From Methanomethylovorans sp041447285 (GTDB lineage: Archaea > Halobacteriota > Methanosarcinia > Methanosarcinales > Methanosarcinaceae), in contig NZ_JBGMEB010000019.1 of the NCBI RefSeq assembly GCF_041447285.1, positions 1 through 64,000 of the forward strand: DNA of 64,000 nucleotides. Direction: 5' to 3'. Under the pieces are notes generated by a model. The model saw only the letters and a list, made by a program, of their open reading frames with translations. It made no database searches and had not been told where the DNA came from. Every line of letters begins with the position of its first letter. Within the stretch, counting starts at the first letter, position 1. Position numbers and translations under genes: made by a program. This document shows, piece after piece, positions 63,180 through 64,000 of this stretch.

Positions 63180-64000
63180 ATGCAATTTAAAAACATTCAT
63201 CTTCTAATGCTTTGTATTACTGCATATTTTGCAATGGCGGGAGGAGCTCTTTTAGCACCAGTTTTGCCAGAAATGGTGGAACCATTGCAAACAACATCCC
63301 ATGAGGTAGGGCTATTAATTTCAGCGTTCACTCTCTCAACGGCTATTTTTACACTGGTTATTGGGCATTTCATTGACCGTGTGGACCGTAAGAGAATACT
63401 TGTTCCCTGCCTTACCATTTACGGTCTACCAGGACTTGTAAGTTATTTCACCACTGATATGCAATTGATTCTTATTTTAAGGTTCATACAAGGAATCGGA
63501 GCAGCGGCCCTGCTGCCTTTGACCATGCTGATCATAGCGGATGTGTACAAAGGTCATGAAAGTTTGCATGCCATGAGCAGGGTTGGTATTGCTCTTGCCA
63601 TTGGCTCGGTATCTGCTCCTCTAATAGGCGGAGGACTGGCAAGCTTGGGATGGAACTATCCATTCTTTTTCTATGCACTTTCACTTCCATTTGCTTTTGT
63701 TGTGCTTACCTCCCTTCCAGAGACAAGGGTTCAGAGAAGCAATGATGATCACAAGGGCATAATTAATGGGTTCAAAGCGCTCAAAGAATTGAGAGTAATA
63801 TATACGATATTCCAGGGATTTGCGCTTTTCTTCCTACTCTATGCAGTGCTTGTCTACGTGCCATTTATGCTTGAGAATGTACTTGGCTATACTGCAAAAG
63901 AAGCAGGACTTATGTTGGCTCTACAAGGGATAGCTATCATTTTTACTACGTCCCGCATAAAGAATCTGGCCAGTAAATATTCAAAGACAATAATTATTGC
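63180..64000 (+). CDS. MFS drug-efflux-type transporter (partial)
   Basis: 273 aa visible; the gene runs off the right edge. Start ATG at 63180, 17 bp after marR. Twelve- or fourteen-TM MFS pattern: GHFIDRVDRKRILV is the loop 2-3 motif, LILRFIQGIGAAALLPLTMLIIADVY is helix 4, and GSVSAPLIGGGLASLGWNYPFFFYAL is motif C of antiporters. It is probably a proton-coupled multidrug exporter controlled by the MarR protein. Confidence 0.9.
   Translation, partial: MQFKNIHLLMLCITAYFAMAGGALLAPVLPEMVEPLQTTSHEVGLLISAFTLSTAIFTLVIGHFIDRVDRKRILVPCLTIYGLPGLVSYFTTDMQLILILRFIQGIGAAALLPLTMLIIADVYKGHESLHAMSRVGIALAIGSVSAPLIGGGLASLGWNYPFFFYALSLPFAFVVLTSLPETRVQRSNDDHKGIINGFKALKELRVIYTIFQGFALFFLLYAVLVYVPFMLENVLGYTAKEAGLMLALQGIAIIFTTSRIKNLASKYSKTIII

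Overview
The window looks like the chromosome of a methylotrophic methanogen of the Methanosarcinales (Methanosarcinaceae-like) with an integrated virus-like element in its left third. The host assignment rests on recognisable methanogen and archaeal proteins: methenyl-H4MPT cyclohydrolase (mch) with its DUF2124 neighbour, an MsvR-type V4R-domain regulator, an archaeal cobamide operon (cobD-cbiB-cobZ-cobS-cobY), MptE, Trm1, a Taw2-like enzyme, FEN-1, an LSm protein and DUF2110/DUF373 proteins. I cannot name the genus from sequence alone.

Region 1 (1-3036): decayed accessory DNA. It holds an internally deleted DDE insertion sequence with 18-bp inverted repeats, a two-gene DUF4258-like/DUF2283 pair that looks like a toxin-antitoxin module, and a tyrosine recombinase (int1). 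int1 lies just outside a 17-bp fragment of a tRNA-Glu 3' end.

Region 2 (3020-23265): a provirus or integrative element of about 20.2 kb, bounded by 17-bp direct repeats. The right repeat is the 3' end of an intact tRNA-Glu(UUC) gene, next to a second integrase (int2) that closely resembles int1. The left module is a tightly overlapping operon of very small proteins, many Cys-rich, plus an ASCH-domain protein. It is followed by an HUH rolling-circle replication initiator and a cargo strip whose genes carry repeated leader sequences, including a radical SAM protein. A leftward block encodes an AbrB-like regulator, a small protein and a P-loop ATPase. The rightward late module encodes many small membrane proteins, a 990-aa protein with 72-bp repeats and a nucleotidyltransferase-like segment, and a 618-aa secreted spike-like protein with a C-terminal membrane anchor. 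There is no terminase, portal, tail or polymerase gene. The plan (HUH Rep, P-loop ATPase, membrane proteins, anchored spike) fits an enveloped pleomorphic or inovirus-like archaeal virus better than a tailed one.

Region 3 (23250-64000): ordinary chromosome. In order it carries small regulators and an LSm protein, a thioredoxin/CcdA-like redox membrane protein, a DUF5814 helicase, a KaiC-like protein without a P-loop, MTA/MTI phosphorylase, DUF373, MptE and IleRS. Then come a histidine kinase, the cobamide operon, a second cobD paralog lacking the catalytic lysine, AIM24, a phosphodiesterase, a lipoprotein, Trm1, DUF2110, MsvR, Taw2, DUF2124 and Mch. The right part has two large PAS/GAF histidine kinases, each followed by a small protein, a frameshifted ferredoxin-nitroreductase, a HAD/APH pair, FEN-1, and a MarR-MFS pair with three evenly spaced operator palindromes.

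All assignments come from reading the sequence. No database search was run.
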